Assembly: GCF_029867415.1 (NCBI RefSeq)
Contig: NW_026705312.1
Coordinates: 310,001 to 374,000, forward strand
Source: Vicia villosa
Lineage: Eukaryota > Streptophyta > Magnoliopsida > Fabales > Fabaceae
DNA length: 64,000 bases
Direction: 5' to 3'
Shown here piece by piece: positions 13,898-26,639 of the stretch. The notes under the pieces were generated by a model. That model was not told the DNA's origin and did not search any database. It saw only the letters and a list, made by a program, of their open reading frames with translations. Position 1 is the stretch's first letter. Every line of letters starts with the position of its first letter. The translations under genes were made by a program, and so were the position numbers.

Positions 13898-14934
13898 ACT
13901 GGGGTGTGGTGACGTTTTTTTTACCTCCCCGTTTCACTTGGGAGGATGGCACGCTAGACCCTTCACGCGAAATTTGGAAGGAGAATGCGCCCGGGGCGAG
14001 ATGAATTTTGTTTCAGTTCTTCCTACGATATCACACGAACTTTTTAATTATCCTACGAGTAGGAAAGGGGAAAAAGATCCCAAATAAACCCTAGGAGTTT
14101 GCTAAGTGTGGGGATTCACCTAGACTAGAAATTCTGGAGTCCGGGAGGTCGGTTATACATAGGGAAGAGTTTAAGCACCCTACATATCCGTAGTACTCTA
14201 CGGGAACCTTCTCTGTGTCTATGTGTTTATGTTTGTTGCTTATTATTGGGAAAGTTTCTCTTCTGTGTTAGGAGAGAGAATTGAATTGAATTAAAAGAAA
14301 GACAGACAGACTATTTTTGGTTTTTTATTAGCTCGTTGAGATTCCTTGTGAACCTCATGCCTACATATCCCTAATGGAAGTCAGAGCTTTTTGTAGTTCG
14401 GAGAACTAATTAGGGAAATTAATTATTTTTGGTGCCTTGCTTGAAGCTCAAGGTTGAAGCTTGAATTAAATCTCTGTTTACAGTAAAGAGGCATGAAATC
14501 ATCTTTACAGAGAGACATTTCTACTATTCCACCACAAACATTAAAAGAGTGACAGAATAACTGAATTCATTTCATTCAAGAGGGGGACCTTACTTGTATA
14601 TGTGCAAGTATACCAGTCAACTGCGTCTTGAATGAAAGAAAGTTGCTCAACCAAATTAGGGAAAGTTACCACATGCCTGGGTTTTACTGCCAGAGCATGC
14701 CTTTCAAAATCCTAAATGGGAGACTGATTAAAATTAAAATGTAATGTAATATTTGTTTGTTTGAATGTGGTGAGATAGGAGAAAGATCTCTCTATAGAGA
14801 TAAGCTATGTCTATCTACTGTATAAAAGATTTAACTTTAGCTGGCTTGTATGGGGCCCAAGCTTGAGGCTTTTTATTTATTTTGTGACTCTTACTGGGGA
14901 ATTTGTCTTTTACTGACAGAAACTGATTAGATTA
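13898..14934 (-). mobile_element. LTR fragment of a Tat/Ogre-like Ty3/gypsy element
   Basis: The interval separates the two PMD copies and shares no sequence with them. Read on the minus strand it holds the layout seen near the 3' end of the two other large LTRs here: a GGGTGCTTA...CCCTATGTATAACCGACC block (14140-14190), then a GTCACCACA end at 13898. On the plus strand it starts TGTGGTGACG; a possible other end is near 14921 (..TTTACTGACA). No target duplication is found, so it may be a partial LTR or a recombination product. Confidence 0.5.
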
Positions 14935-17268
14935 TCGAGCTTGTGTTTATATCTCTGGTGGTGATGTATTCCTTCTAGTTTTGGTAGCTTTTAAAGCTGT
15001 GTGGGACTTGTAACTGGCTACTATTGAAGTCTATTTTAGTATTGGTAGGCAGCTCTAATGTTTTAGGGATGAGCTTTTTTTTTTTAAGGTGCATGAATTC
15101 TCTCTATTGAAAAGTGTATATAGTGAAATTTGAACCACACATCAAGGTTAAAAATCTAAACTACATGAAAAGGTAAAATTTTCAAGATAGTATGAATTTT
15201 CACTTCTCTTTGTCCATTGAAACTTTCACCGGAAGGAATAAATTATTTGCTATGCCATGGTCAGTGCCCTAATCTTTTAAAAATTATTTATTCTTGCTTT
15301 AAAAAAAACATTTACTATTATAGTTCGGAGATATATCTCCGTATGATATTTGAGTGCATCCGGAGATGCATTTTTGAAAAGTCTTCTTAAATATTTTTAA
15401 AGCATGGCAAATATAAAGGAAGATTATTTCGGAGATACATCTCTGGACTCTCTCAGATTCACATCAAAACAACACAATTGTCCAAACATTTAATTTTGTA
15501 TGCATACATTAACTTATACAGTATTAATTTAAATTAACGTAAAGTTAGAGAAGGGTAAACATTCATACATTAATCTAAAAATATTTAAAACATCCCAATG
15601 TAAACCATTGAGTATGTCTAATCGTCTGCCTCCTCTGCCGTTTATACCACACATCATTCTATAACTTGGAAACCATGGTCTGCACGACAGCCAACTGGGG
15701 AGAACCATTCTCAAAGAGTCATGACTCTATGGCTCATATATCCATCTCTGCAACAGGCCGACATACCGTCGTCACTCTATGTCTGCTCATCCCGAACCTC
15801 AAGTATCTCCAAGTTAGCTGGCCTATGTGGTTCTCCAAGAGTGTATAATATCATGATAGGGTTTGACACCCTATAGAATCATGTTATGTACCCCTCAACA
15901 CAAGTTTAATGTCTATCAGTTGGCTCCCGACGATACTCCTATAGTATCAAGTGACTCTTTAAATTATCCAGTATTGCCTATAGGTCTCTATGGGAGACAT
16001 CAAGAGGAGCGGCCTCATAGGGAAGTCTCAGAATGATCTGCATATAGTCAAACTGGCACATCACTCGTTCTAGCAGATAAGGATGCATACGAGATGGCTC
16101 ACATGCCAGCCATTCAGAGTATAAAGAGATGACGTCAAACAAGCGTATATGACGACGACCCTCATATGAGTAGATGTTAACGTCATTCTGTACCATACGG
16201 TCAAAAGATACTCTGAATGGGTCGAAAACACCATTTTTTATGTACGAAATAAAAGCAGGCCAGTCCTCATTGTACTCTGCTGCATCTTCCCACCCAATGA
16301 TTCTGGGAAGTGGGAGATGATCCAACTCTGAAAATGTTTCAAATACAATATTAATAACATGTATAAGAAATGAAGTATGAACAAATTAGTAATAAAAAAT
16401 TACTGTAAACAGCGTGCAGCACCTCGTCAACTGCTTTGTCTTCTAAAGACAACTCTCATCCAACTTCGAATACAGGTAGACCAAATAGGCGACCCTCAAT
16501 TGTACTCGTGAATTGCAGTCAGGTCTGTGAAGTACTTAAGGTATACAACATCGATATATGTAGCACTTTTGTCCAAAAACATCGACGTGTCAACCAAAAA
16601 CAATAAGTAACACCTCAATACGCAAAGTTGGTGGTACGCAACTTGCTAATCATCAACCTCGACATCAGTAGCCCCCTTCAAATGATCATTATAAATATTT
16701 TTCTTAAAAGCTAAACCATTCATGAGCACCTCTAATGTGATTAGCCTCCTCCAAGGCCTTACCAGGGTCAGGCCTCAATAATTTGACCATCATCTCAACC
16801 CCTAATGAGAAGATGCAGTAGGCATGAGACGTCATCCATAACGATGGTCATCTTGCATATAGGTAGGTGGAAATATGAGGTCTCTAAGTGTCACCTCTCT
16901 GCAAAAGCCTCCTACGTGACGTTGTTTATGGTAATGTATGTAGATGAACATAAACCGACAAGACCGAAATAGTGGATAACATCTCCGAACCAACGATCAG
17001 AGGGTTATGGAATTTGCAGTATCTTCCCGATGTGGTTAATCATTTTCAATCAATCACGCTCCTAAAAAAAGAAAACATAATCAGTATAGATTTAATTAGT
17101 TGACACCACATTGCAAAAGAAAAGAAATATACCTCTTCATTCCGCAGATTAGCATAATTATAAAGTAAGGAGGTTTCATATGGCCCTTGTGGATAACTCT
17201 CCAACGGGGCTTCCTCCATGGCTTCATCCTCAGTTTCCTCCTAGGCTCCAGGGTCAACATGGGCCTCC
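14935..17268. repeat. Direct long repeat, copy II (PMD gene and flank)
   Basis: Same segment as 10307-13894 without the solo LTR. It differs by scattered substitutions and small indels, for example a short deletion in the first exon at about 17150. Confidence 0.9.
15324..15445. repeat. Palindromic motif cluster left of PMD copy II
   Basis: Copies of the TTCGGAGATGCATCTCCGAA-like palindrome at 15324-15341, 15359-15376 (half degraded) and 15427-15445. Confidence 0.75.
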
Positions 17269-17467
17269 ACATACTCAGGTCCTACTACCCAAGATGCCTG
17301 AGAGAGTCGGCTATGAGAACTAGATGGACGGGGTTACAAAAGAGATAGATCATCAAATGAGTCATTAGAAACTCGTGGCCTAATCCTGCTTGCGGCCCTT
17401 TCACGTCTAACTGACGCGGTTTGGGAAACACGACCAACCCTAATCTGACGTTCATTGTTATCAGCCA
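15529..17467 (-). pseudogene. Plant mobile domain (PMD / MAIN-like) pseudogene, copy II
   Basis: The more complete of the two copies. An ATG at 17467 opens a basic, arginine-rich N-terminus (MADNNERQIRVGRVSQ) followed by an acidic stretch and ETSLLYNYA. A GT..AG intron separates it from an exon with a W-F/GDVIHYFGLVGL region and HLPIC.MTIVMDDVSCLLHL, a core PMD motif. A second intron lies before LPLPRIIGWEDAAEYNEDWP, VFDPFRVSFDRMVQ and RRHIRLFDVISLYSEWLAC at 16325-15978. The C-terminal region with a run of arginines is at 15714-15529. At least two in-frame stops in the first exon and frameshifts further on make it a pseudogene. No transposase or LTR lies beside it, but its flanks share the palindromic repeats with copy I. 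Confidence 0.82.
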
Positions 17468-17543
17468 TTGCACCCGTGTTATAAATAAAACAAATTTAAA
17501 CAACATGTCCACTAAAAGTCCCTATTTTTTTTACTTAACCCAA

Positions 17544-18181
17544 TTCAGAGATGCATCTCCGAAAACAGTTCAGGATTATTCCGGAGATGCATCCCCAAAA
17601 AAACCAGCAATTTTCAACATCTACGGTAGACCCATTTCTTCCCTAAGAGATCCAAAATACTTCATTGCATGTTCTAATAGACTATCAATTTGAATTACAA
17701 TACTACATAATGTACCTAAAACAACTAATGCATCCTAAAAAACTAACTAAAAATCAAAACATAAAAATTTTTTTTTGAAAAACTTACCAAAATGAAATTG
17801 ATTGATGTGAATGAGTTGTTTCGATGTTAAGAGATGATGGAAATGAGGAGAAAGAACTCTTTTGATGCTTCAATGCAATGCTTCAAAGTTTCAATGGAAT
17901 GATTGTGAGAGGGAGATGTCAAGTATTTTTGTGTTGTGAGAAAATGAAGAATGAGGAAGAGGGAAGGGTTATGGCATGGGTTAATGAAAGTAAACATCCA
18001 GAGATGCATCTCTGAACCACCAACATTTTTTTGAATAAATGGTTTATACGTAGATGCATCTTCGGAGACACCTTTTTCACATACAAGATACATTTCCGAA
18101 ATAATTTTTTACATAATAAGAGCGTGTATTTAATTTGAACAGAGAAAAATAAACAAAATACGTCAGAAGATGCATCTTCGA
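17544..18181. repeat. Palindromic motif cluster right of PMD copy II
   Basis: Five clear copies and one weak copy of the palindrome at 17544-17562, 17579-17596, 17999-18016, 18048-18066, about 18084-18100 (weak) and 18164-18181. The cores read gagatgcatctc or aagatgcatctt. Distances between copies are irregular, so this is not a simple tandem array. Confidence 0.75.
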
Positions 18182-18644
18182 ATGCTGAAGATAAAATAAA
18201 CTTTTAACGATAGTGTGGTATAACTTATATAAGAGTAGAGTAAAGAGTGCTCTTTTTATTTTATCAAACAAATAAATTTAGGACCCACGTAGTATAAGCA
18301 AAATTTTAAGTTAAATGAAACAAAAGGAAGATTTTTTTTTTAATATAAAGGTTTTAAAAAATATTATCATACTAAATTATAATTTATAATTTTTTTCATT
18401 AAAAGTTTTCAAAAAAAATTATACAAATAATCATTATTATGATTTTTTATTATTTAAATAATTATTATTATATTTTCAATTAATTAAGTAAACAAAAATT
18501 TATAATAATTTATCTCACTAACACATTAACTAATACGTAAATATTAAAATAAAAACCACTTATAATCATTACAATTTTAATAAATGAATTAAATAAAAAA
18601 TTAAGTAAAAATATTTTTCTGTTCAATAATCTATTAACTAATAC
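18182..18644. other. AT-rich intergenic DNA
   Basis: No gene or element end recognised with confidence. Confidence 0.5.
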
Positions 18645-21170
18645 ATTTTTTTGTTTTTGTTTTTGTGTAAGCAAGATTATATTAATGAGTGAACTAAGGG
18701 TTCTCAAAACCTGTTTACACATAAAATGGGATAGATCCGTCAACAAAAAAAAAATTACAAATCAATTAGAAATATGAAAGAAATAACAAATGATCTTTTT
18801 TAAATTTGTAAAAACTACAAATGGGGTTAGTAATTTGTCCTATAAAAGTTCACTTCCAAATCAATATCTAATACTCCAAACCGTATTATTCACATTCCAA
18901 ACTTTATTTCGAAAGCAAATCTCATTCCTAGATAACCAATAAATCCACAAAATAGCTAACCACACCACTCCTAATTTTTCCTCTTTCACCTTCTTTTTTT
19001 ACAAAAAGAAAATCAATCCATGAAACACGATAAACACTCTTCTTCCAAACCCCCTACCAGCTTTCCAATCAAAATTGCACCCTCCCTCCACACCACCTCC
19101 ATCATCTTACACTTGAAGAAAGAGTGATCCCGACTTTCCGGATCAACACCGCAAAACACACACTTAGTATTATCTATAGACAATGCTATTCGTCTATACA
19201 CAAGTAAATCCTTAGTCGGAAGTCTATTCACAAAAAGTCTCCACCCGAAAGCTTTAATTTTGAAAGACACTTCCAACTTCCAAATTAAAGCTAAAGAAAC
19301 ATCATTCCTATTAAAAGGACCAAATGGAATACGCATTCCGGCATAATGTCCATAACAAGAAGCAACAGAAAATCATCATCTAACGAAATATTCCAATTAA
19401 TGTCATCATTAACGTCTAATAACACCCCACAACCATTAAGAAAATTCCGAAAAGAAACATAGGCCGACGTAGCGGACGATTCGGTAAGATGATATGGAAT
19501 AATACTGCAACTCCCCAATTTTCAAAATTCGTTCTCCCACCCTCCCATATCCGCAACCGACACTTTTTTCAATAAAGAGGCCAAGTATAATTCTGGAAAT
19601 TTCTCTTTCAAACAAAATTCCTCCCTCCACCCCATTTCCCAAAAGGGAGTTGTTTACCCGTTACCAACCTTGAATCGGCAATGAGACACCACAAGATCGT
19701 CACCCACACTTTTCCCAACCGAAATTAAGTCATTCCACCAAAAAGAAGAAGAAGTAGACGGAGAGGAAGAAGTAGAGGTGAAAGGAAACATACCTCCACA
19801 AAAGCTCTTCATAGATAAATCATCATATCAGGCTTTTAACAAGTTGTACCAAAGCGAATCATGTCCCTTAAGAATTCTCCATCTTCATTTGTTAAGAAGT
19901 GCCAATTTGAAATTCGCGATGTTTTTGATGCCAAGCCCTCCTTTTGCATACGGAAGACATGCATTCTTCCAACTCACCCAATGAATCTTCCTCTTATCAT
20001 CCTCCACCCCTCCTCCCCAAAGAAAACCACTTTGCATCCTAGTAAATTCCTTGGCCACCATAACCGACATCTTATAAAAAGACATAGTGAAAATAGTGAG
20101 CGAGCTAAGGATGGATTTCAAGAGAGTGATCATACCACCCAAGCTAAGAAACCGATTTTTCTAACCCGCTAGACATTTCTTCATCTTCCACAAGAGAGGT
20201 ATCCAAGAAGAAAATATCCTTGGGTTAAAACCAATAATGATCCCAAGAAAATAAAATTTACTATCCTCCACTTTACAAGAAAGAACATAAGAAGCGGCCT
20301 TCAAGAAATTATTATTCACAATAATCCCAATCAATTTGCTCCTATGATAATTGATTCTGAGTCCTGACACAAGCTCAAAATCTTTCAATACCACTTTAAT
20401 AGCCCACACTTGTCTCCAAGTACCTTCACCCACTAATAAAGTATCATCCGCGAATTGGAGAATGTCAATGACACTACTACCATTAATCCCAACACCTCTA
20501 AATTCATCGTTCTCAAATGACTTCCGAACAAGACCTGCAAGCCCCTCGGCTACCACCACAAAAAGAAAAGGCGATAAAGGATCCCCTTGCCTTAAACCTT
20601 TCTCCATGAAAAACTCCTTCGTCGGACTACCATTAACCAACACAGACATTTTACTTTGAAATACCAACATTTCCATCCATCTCCTCCACTTCACACCGAA
20701 ACCCATCCTAATCAACATGTTTCTAAGGAAATCCCAAGAAACTTTATCATACGCCTTCTCAAAATCTACTTTGAATAAAAGACAATCCCTCCCATCTTTC
20801 TTAGCAAAATCTACAACCTCATTAGCCACCAAGACCCCATCAAGAAGTTGTCTACCCGATACAAAAGCACTTTGACACGGAGAAATAATCGAGTGAAACA
20901 CTTTTTTCAATCTTCCCGTCAAGATTTTGGAAATAACCTTATACATACAACTCACCAAATAAATAGGCCTATATTCATCCAAAGAAATCGGATTCGGAGA
21001 CTTAGGAACCAAAGTCAAAAAAGAGGAAGTTATCGCCTTTGAGATTCCTCACCGGAATGGAAATAATTGAGATGACTCACGAAATCATCCTTAATGAAAA
21101 ACCAATACTTTATTATAAACGAAAAGGAGAAACCATCTGGATTCGGGCTCTTGAAACTACCACAACACTA
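18645..21170 (-). pseudogene. L1-type LINE with preserved reverse transcriptase block
   Basis: Minus-strand ORF2 remnant. The longest open block (21018-20161, 285 residues) is a reverse transcriptase: KVDFEKAYD at about residues 83-91, GLRQGDPLSP at 141-150 and the catalytic FADD at 189-192, so the metal-binding aspartates are intact. Upstream, out of frame, K(S)PNPDGFSF at about 21140 is the usual start of the RT domain. Downstream blocks in other frames are WVSWKNACLPYAKGGLG (about 19975), then zf-RVT with FVNRLPTKDLL and CVFCG...H.F..C (19336-19013). An A-rich tail (caaaaacaaaaacaaa on the minus strand) marks the 3' end at 18645. ORF1 and the endonuclease are missing and there are at least four frame breaks, so the copy is 5'-truncated and inactive. 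Confidence 0.9.
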
Positions 21171-23340
21171 AATAGCGGATGATGTATATAATTAAATCTA
21201 ATTATAAATAATAATTAGAGGTATTGGGATTAATTGGATTTGAACTTTTAATGCACAAAGTATAATAGATTCTAAATTGTATCTCTTTCACTAAAGGAAA
21301 TGTTAACTTGTATTATAGGGACACAAGTTAAAGAAAGTTAAAGAAACTTAGTTATAGAAAGTTTGTGTTGGAAAAAATAATTAAACAATTAATTTAATAT
21401 TTTTATTAAAATAATGTACAATTTTCAAAATTATATTTCTTCATTTAATTCTTAACTTGTGGCTCTATGACACAAGTTAGTGTTACCCTTTCAATAAAAT
21501 ATAAACTATTAAATTTTACTATTATTTACTATAAACTTTAGTTTCAAATATTTTATTATAAAATTTGCATATACATAATCTTAACAAATTATAATAAATT
21601 TTTTAAATTTTATTTACCATCGATCATTTGGAAAATTTTATTTTTATTTTAATTTTAGTTTACAAATCTACATCTTATTATTTTTTATAATATTATTAAA
21701 TGTAAGTTAATTTTTCAATTAAAATAATTTACAATTATGGATTCAAAATTATTTATCTAAATTATAATAATTATAAAATTAATTATAGTTTTGATCTTCT
21801 AATTTTATTTAACTCATGAAATTAATTCTTCTATTTTAAATTCAACAGTTTTAATCACACTTTCACGTTTTTTCATAGAAAAACGATGACATGTTCGTTT
21901 TTTAACTTATATATTTATTCTTAAAATTTTAAAATAGGTTATAGAGAGACCAATTTCATAAATCAGATAAAATAAGGAATTAAAATATAATTCAATCTAA
22001 TTATAAATAATAATTTTATAAAATATATCCACATATTTTGTAATATTAAATAAATTATAGATATTGTCAATGTGATGGTGTCTCTACCTACTGTGTAAAG
22101 AGTAAAAAGTAAATATATTATATGTATTGATATAATATATAAACCAAAATTGACTACTCATATTGTTTTTAATTCTATTATTCAGTAATTATCCTTCCAC
22201 TAACTTAAATTGTTTAAACAATTAATTAAAAGAGAAGTTATTTAGAAAATATAGTTACATTTTTAAAAATATTAAATTAAATTAATTAGTTTTAATAGAT
22301 TAGAAATAAATAAAACATAATACTTTGAAAATATTCTACAAAGCATTATATAGATAATGAAATAAATAAGAGATAAAATTTTAATCATTAAATTTTTAAA
22401 TAAACTGCATTTATTAAAATGATTCTTGTTGTGAATGGAGATATTAGGGGTCTGTATGGTAAGACCGAATTTTTTTTTTTAACTTTTAGTTTTTCAACTT
22501 TCATTAACAAAGTTTTGTTTGGTAATGTTATTTTAGTTTTTAGTTTTTTTATTACTCCTTTTACCTTTATTTTCAAAAGTAATTAAAATGATCTTTTATG
22601 TTATTTTGTATCTATTAACTAATGAAATAACTAATTTATCAAACATTTATGTTAGTTTATCAGCTATCAGGCACCAATTATCTATCATCTATCGGCTACC
22701 AGTTAGTTTTATAGTCTAGAATGATCAATGTACACTCTAATAGAAGCCACAACTTTTTTAGTTACACGAAATTAGGGTGAGAGTGAGTTGTTGTTCCCTT
22801 TTTTGTGCTCCAATTGTTTCATGGGCTTTACTAGTGTGGGGAGAACTTTTGTTGGTGAAGCATTGAAGATATGGGTTTGATGTAAAAGCCCATATGTCAT
22901 TGTTGTTGCCAAATGTCAAGAGTTAACTAAATTAGCTTTTGAGCATGATTGAAAACTATCAATAATTTTATTAATACTTTATGATTTGCATGACAATTAT
23001 CTTATCTTTTTCACTTTATATTTTTGTTTCAATTAACACACGTGTAATATACTAGGGCTCTTTTTATCATTTCAAACACCATCTTTAACTAAAGTTTTTA
23101 TCTATATTTAAAAAATTGAACATAAATGGATCGATTGAAAGACTGGTTAGAGGTCTAACTGGTTCAATCACACTAGAATCGAATGAGGCCTAGGTCGACC
23201 AATCTTAAAAAATTTGAGTTAAAAAATATATTTTAATTATGAATATATAGTATAATAAAACAATCATAAAATTTCAAACTAGTTGAATTGATCAATATAA
23301 TAGTTTCATTTTGTCCTTTACGTTATTTTTTATTTGGGAA
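21171..23340. other. AT-rich intergenic DNA
   Basis: No gene. A segment at about 22445-22735 (starting ttaggggtctgtatggtaag, with repeated tatcagctatc-like words near 22655-22700) resembles a degraded hAT-type MITE, but its right end and target duplication are not clear. Confidence 0.4.
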
Positions 23341-23400
23341 ATGCTAACCAGTGCCCTCAGGACTATAGTTAAGATTTTAAAAATAGTAAATTTATCTCGA
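23341..23400. mobile_element. Single arm of the TA-targeting MITE family
   Basis: ggaaatgctaaccagtgccc matches the ends of the MITE at 23953-24137. The opposite arm is not seen, so this is a fragment. Confidence 0.45.
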
Positions 23401-23952
23401 TAATTTGCGTATTTAATGTCTTGAAAATTGAAATATTAAATAGAAGTCCCTATTTAAATAGAAGTCCCTATAAAATTTTCTATAAAGTTTAAAGAAATCA
23501 TAAATTTATCTGTTTTTTATCCAAATATTCGACTAAATTGACTTGAACCTATTTGCATCAATTTTTGCTTAAAGTTCGATTTATGCTAACATAATACAAT
23601 TTTATAAATGCATTCAATTTTAAAATATGCACAAAATTTAATTTAAAGGAGACTCAACAACATACAATAAAAAATAATAAATGGGACAAGTAGCAAAATT
23701 GAAATCCTAGAGAAAAAGAACAAAGTTACACTTTTTCCTCCTTATATTTCATGTAAATTAATCATAATTTTGAGATTGAATGGAACAATAAAAATAATGC
23801 TATGTAATTCTGAGATTAAATTAGCTTTTGATCCTTTTTTTTTTCTCTTCATGTATTGTCTAATATATATTCATGAGAAGGTTCGAAGAAAAATGATGTA
23901 TTGTTTTTGAATCAATTTTTTAAAAAAAAATTAGTAAATCCTCATTAAAATA

Positions 23953-24137
23953 AAGGAAATACTGACTAGTGCTCTTGAGGCACTCTTTAAGTGATTAAAG
24001 TCGTAAATTTTTATTAAAATGCGTGAATTTAATGTATTAAAAGTGTATTGGAAACTGAAATGTTAACTTTTATAAAAAGTATTTTTTTTATTTAGTATGT
24101 TTAAAGAGTGTCCTGAGGGCATGGTTAGCAATACCCT
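23953..24137. mobile_element. Foldback MITE, TA-flanked (family M1, copy 1)
   Basis: Inverted ends of about 40 bp (GGAAATACTGACTAGTGC on the left, matched imperfectly by GGGTATTGCTAACCATGCC on the right read inverted), bordered by TA. Size about 185 bp, no coding capacity. Related copies at 39614 and 47823. Confidence 0.65.
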
Positions 24138-25815
24138 TAAAATAATAGTATGTTCACCTATAAGAAAAACAAATATTACTTAATTACTCAATTTTTTAAT
24201 ACTATAATTTTAAGTGGATCAATGATTTATCATAATTTATTTGATTGGAGTAAAATAGTTGTATTTTAAATTGAGATTAGCTACGGAAATAATTTGTAGT
24301 AAAATTTGATAGTTAATCTACATTTTCTTGTAGTGTGTAAAGTTTCAACTAGTTTCGAGTCAATTGAGTTTCTTAGTATAACAAAAATGTCTTTAGGTGT
24401 TTAAAATTATTTTTAGGTTTAGATTTATGGTAAAATAAAAAATAGAAAATAAAAATTTTTGGGTGGAAAACAAAAATAAAATTCCAATGAAAAATATAAT
24501 AAGATATTAATTTGATAACTTTTTAAAATACTCTTGTAGAGTCAGTTTTGGCGGACTCTATTATGTTAATAAAAAGATTTAGTCTAATAATACATGATGT
24601 TAACAAAAAAAAATTATTAGCTATCTAACGGTTATTGTAGTAGGTGGTATCGTTAAAGTTTTAGTGTCCGTGTATGTAAGGTAAATATGATGCTAGAGCG
24701 TCTCTGTGTGGTCGACGCTACATTTTTAAGTTACACCATACTTATATTGTAATGAAAGTGAGAATCGATATGAAGAGAAGTTCACCAGAGTAATATTAAT
24801 AGATATAAAGTTGGTTGAATTATTTAATATTTATGTTTGTTATCTTTGTTATTCTCTTCATTTTAATGGACTCATGTATAAGGAGGTTTTTGTATTCATC
24901 AATTGGTCAAATTATCAATAATTATTTGTACATTACTTTCTATACTTTTATCTCATGTATGACTTACATAAAAAAAAAATAGTAATATGCTATCACATAA
25001 ATTAGTTATACAGCTACATATTTTCTTAAAATTTCCTTGAGACAAACTTCATTTTCATTTTCTCTTTTTTTTCTTTCTTCTTTTGTTCTTTAGAACCAAA
25101 GACAAATTCCACATCAATACACAAACAATATTTATATTAATTCATATGCAAAATCAAATATCTCAATAAGGTGATGTAAAAGAATACGACTGTAAAAGTT
25201 TAGTGGCTCAAATTCTAAGATTTCATGAATGAACAAGTGGCCACAGCCTAAAGAAAATTAACTGAAGAGTTAACTAGGTGCTTCATCTCAAGAAAAACCA
25301 ACTCCTCAACAATGGTGAATTTTATTATTCTCCTATTAAAGAATCATCATCATTTTATATATACTCATCTATAACTATTGTCTTGCATTCACCGATTAAT
25401 AAAGTTACCAATATTATCAATAATATTTATACATCTGTAGTCTTGGCATGTGTGCGTATGTGTTTTAAAATTTATTTAAAATTTAAAAATATTTAAATAT
25501 TTTATCCAAATATTATATTTAGGTCCAAATTATTTAATTCACTTCAGAAATTATATTCTCTCAATAAAATTTTCTATTCATACACATTTTAGTGTTTTCT
25601 TAATGTTTAAATTGAAATTCAAGTTTTTTTTTATCTGGCCCGTTAACCCTCAAAAGTTGGACAAAACTATTTCTTGGCCCATTAAAATGTACATAGTTGA
25701 ACTGTAACAATTAAAGATTTTATCCTACCACCTTACTTACACCTGACACCCCCATATGAGAGATGCTTTTACAAAAAAAAAAAAAAAAAAACTCTTTGTA
25801 ATCTTTTACATTTAA
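24138..25815. other. AT-rich intergenic DNA
   Basis: No gene or element recognised. A poly-A run lies at 25771-25790. Confidence 0.45.
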
Positions 25816-26470
25816 ATAAAAGTGTATTTTCCAGATTTTTGAAAAATTTGTAAGTTTTTACTAGATTTTTGGAGATATTCATGCATTTTTCCTGAATTTT
25901 TTTAGGGTTCTAAGAGTTTTTACCAGATTTTTGGGGGATCTCATGAATTTTTATCGAATTGTTCAAAATTTATTGGACTTGAACTACCGAATTTTTCAAA
26001 TACACTACTGGATTTTTCAAATTTCTATGAATTTTTACCAGATTTTTGAAATACACTATCGGATTTTTCGAAAATATAAGTTTTTACCGGATTTTTCAAA
26101 ATATCTATGAGTTTTTTACCGGATTTTTCAAGAAATCTATGGGTTTTTACCGAAATTTTCAAGAAATCTATGAGTTTTTATCGGACTTTTCAAATACACT
26201 ACCATATTTTTCTAAAATATATGTGTTTTTATCGATTTTTTTGAAAAATCTGGTATTGTACCGGATTTTTCGCAAAATCCGGTAGTGTTAATTTTGGTTT
26301 TTTCTATAACAAATGAACTACCGTATTTTTTTAAAAATCCAGAAAATTATAAAACATGTCAGATCTGGCAAGAAAATCCGGAGTGTTAAATTCATTTTTC
26401 TTAAAATCGATAAAAATGCATGGCGGATTTTTCAAAATGCATGGCGGATTTTTCAAATGTCAAAGGTCGT
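25816..26470. repeat. Degenerate array of a 35-40-bp unit around ccggatttttc
   Basis: More than twelve variants of tttttaccggatttttcaaa occur between 25840 and 26250, spaced about 35-40 bp. They are followed by inverted versions (aaaatccggtag at 26275, aaaaatccag at 26333, aaaatccggagtg at 26375) and a 19-bp direct duplication atgcatggcggatttttca at 26417 and 26437. Such a layout recalls subterminal repeats of a DNA transposon. Confidence 0.7.
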
Positions 26471-26639
26471 GGGTGTAAAAGTGTTCTCATGGTCATGATC
26501 GTGGATGTAATGTACACCGCTAACAAACATACTTATCAATTGTGTGGTAAATATGAATATTTTGTCCTTGAATGATGGCATATATATGATGAAGATTTCG
26601 TTCTTACTTCCTTTAACCATGTAGATTTGCACCCTACAC

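Noticed and set aside
13791..14087. Plus-strand 98-codon frame
   Set aside because: It spans the junction between the PMD pseudogene (coded on the other strand) and the LTR fragment.
18077..18271. Possible terminal inverted repeat of the PMD unit: aaaagagca near 10706 and its inverted form near 18248
   Set aside because: Only nine bases match, in low-complexity DNA, and copy II lacks the left version.
25771..25790. Poly-A run considered as a retroposon tail
   Set aside because: No target duplication or upstream retroposon body was found.
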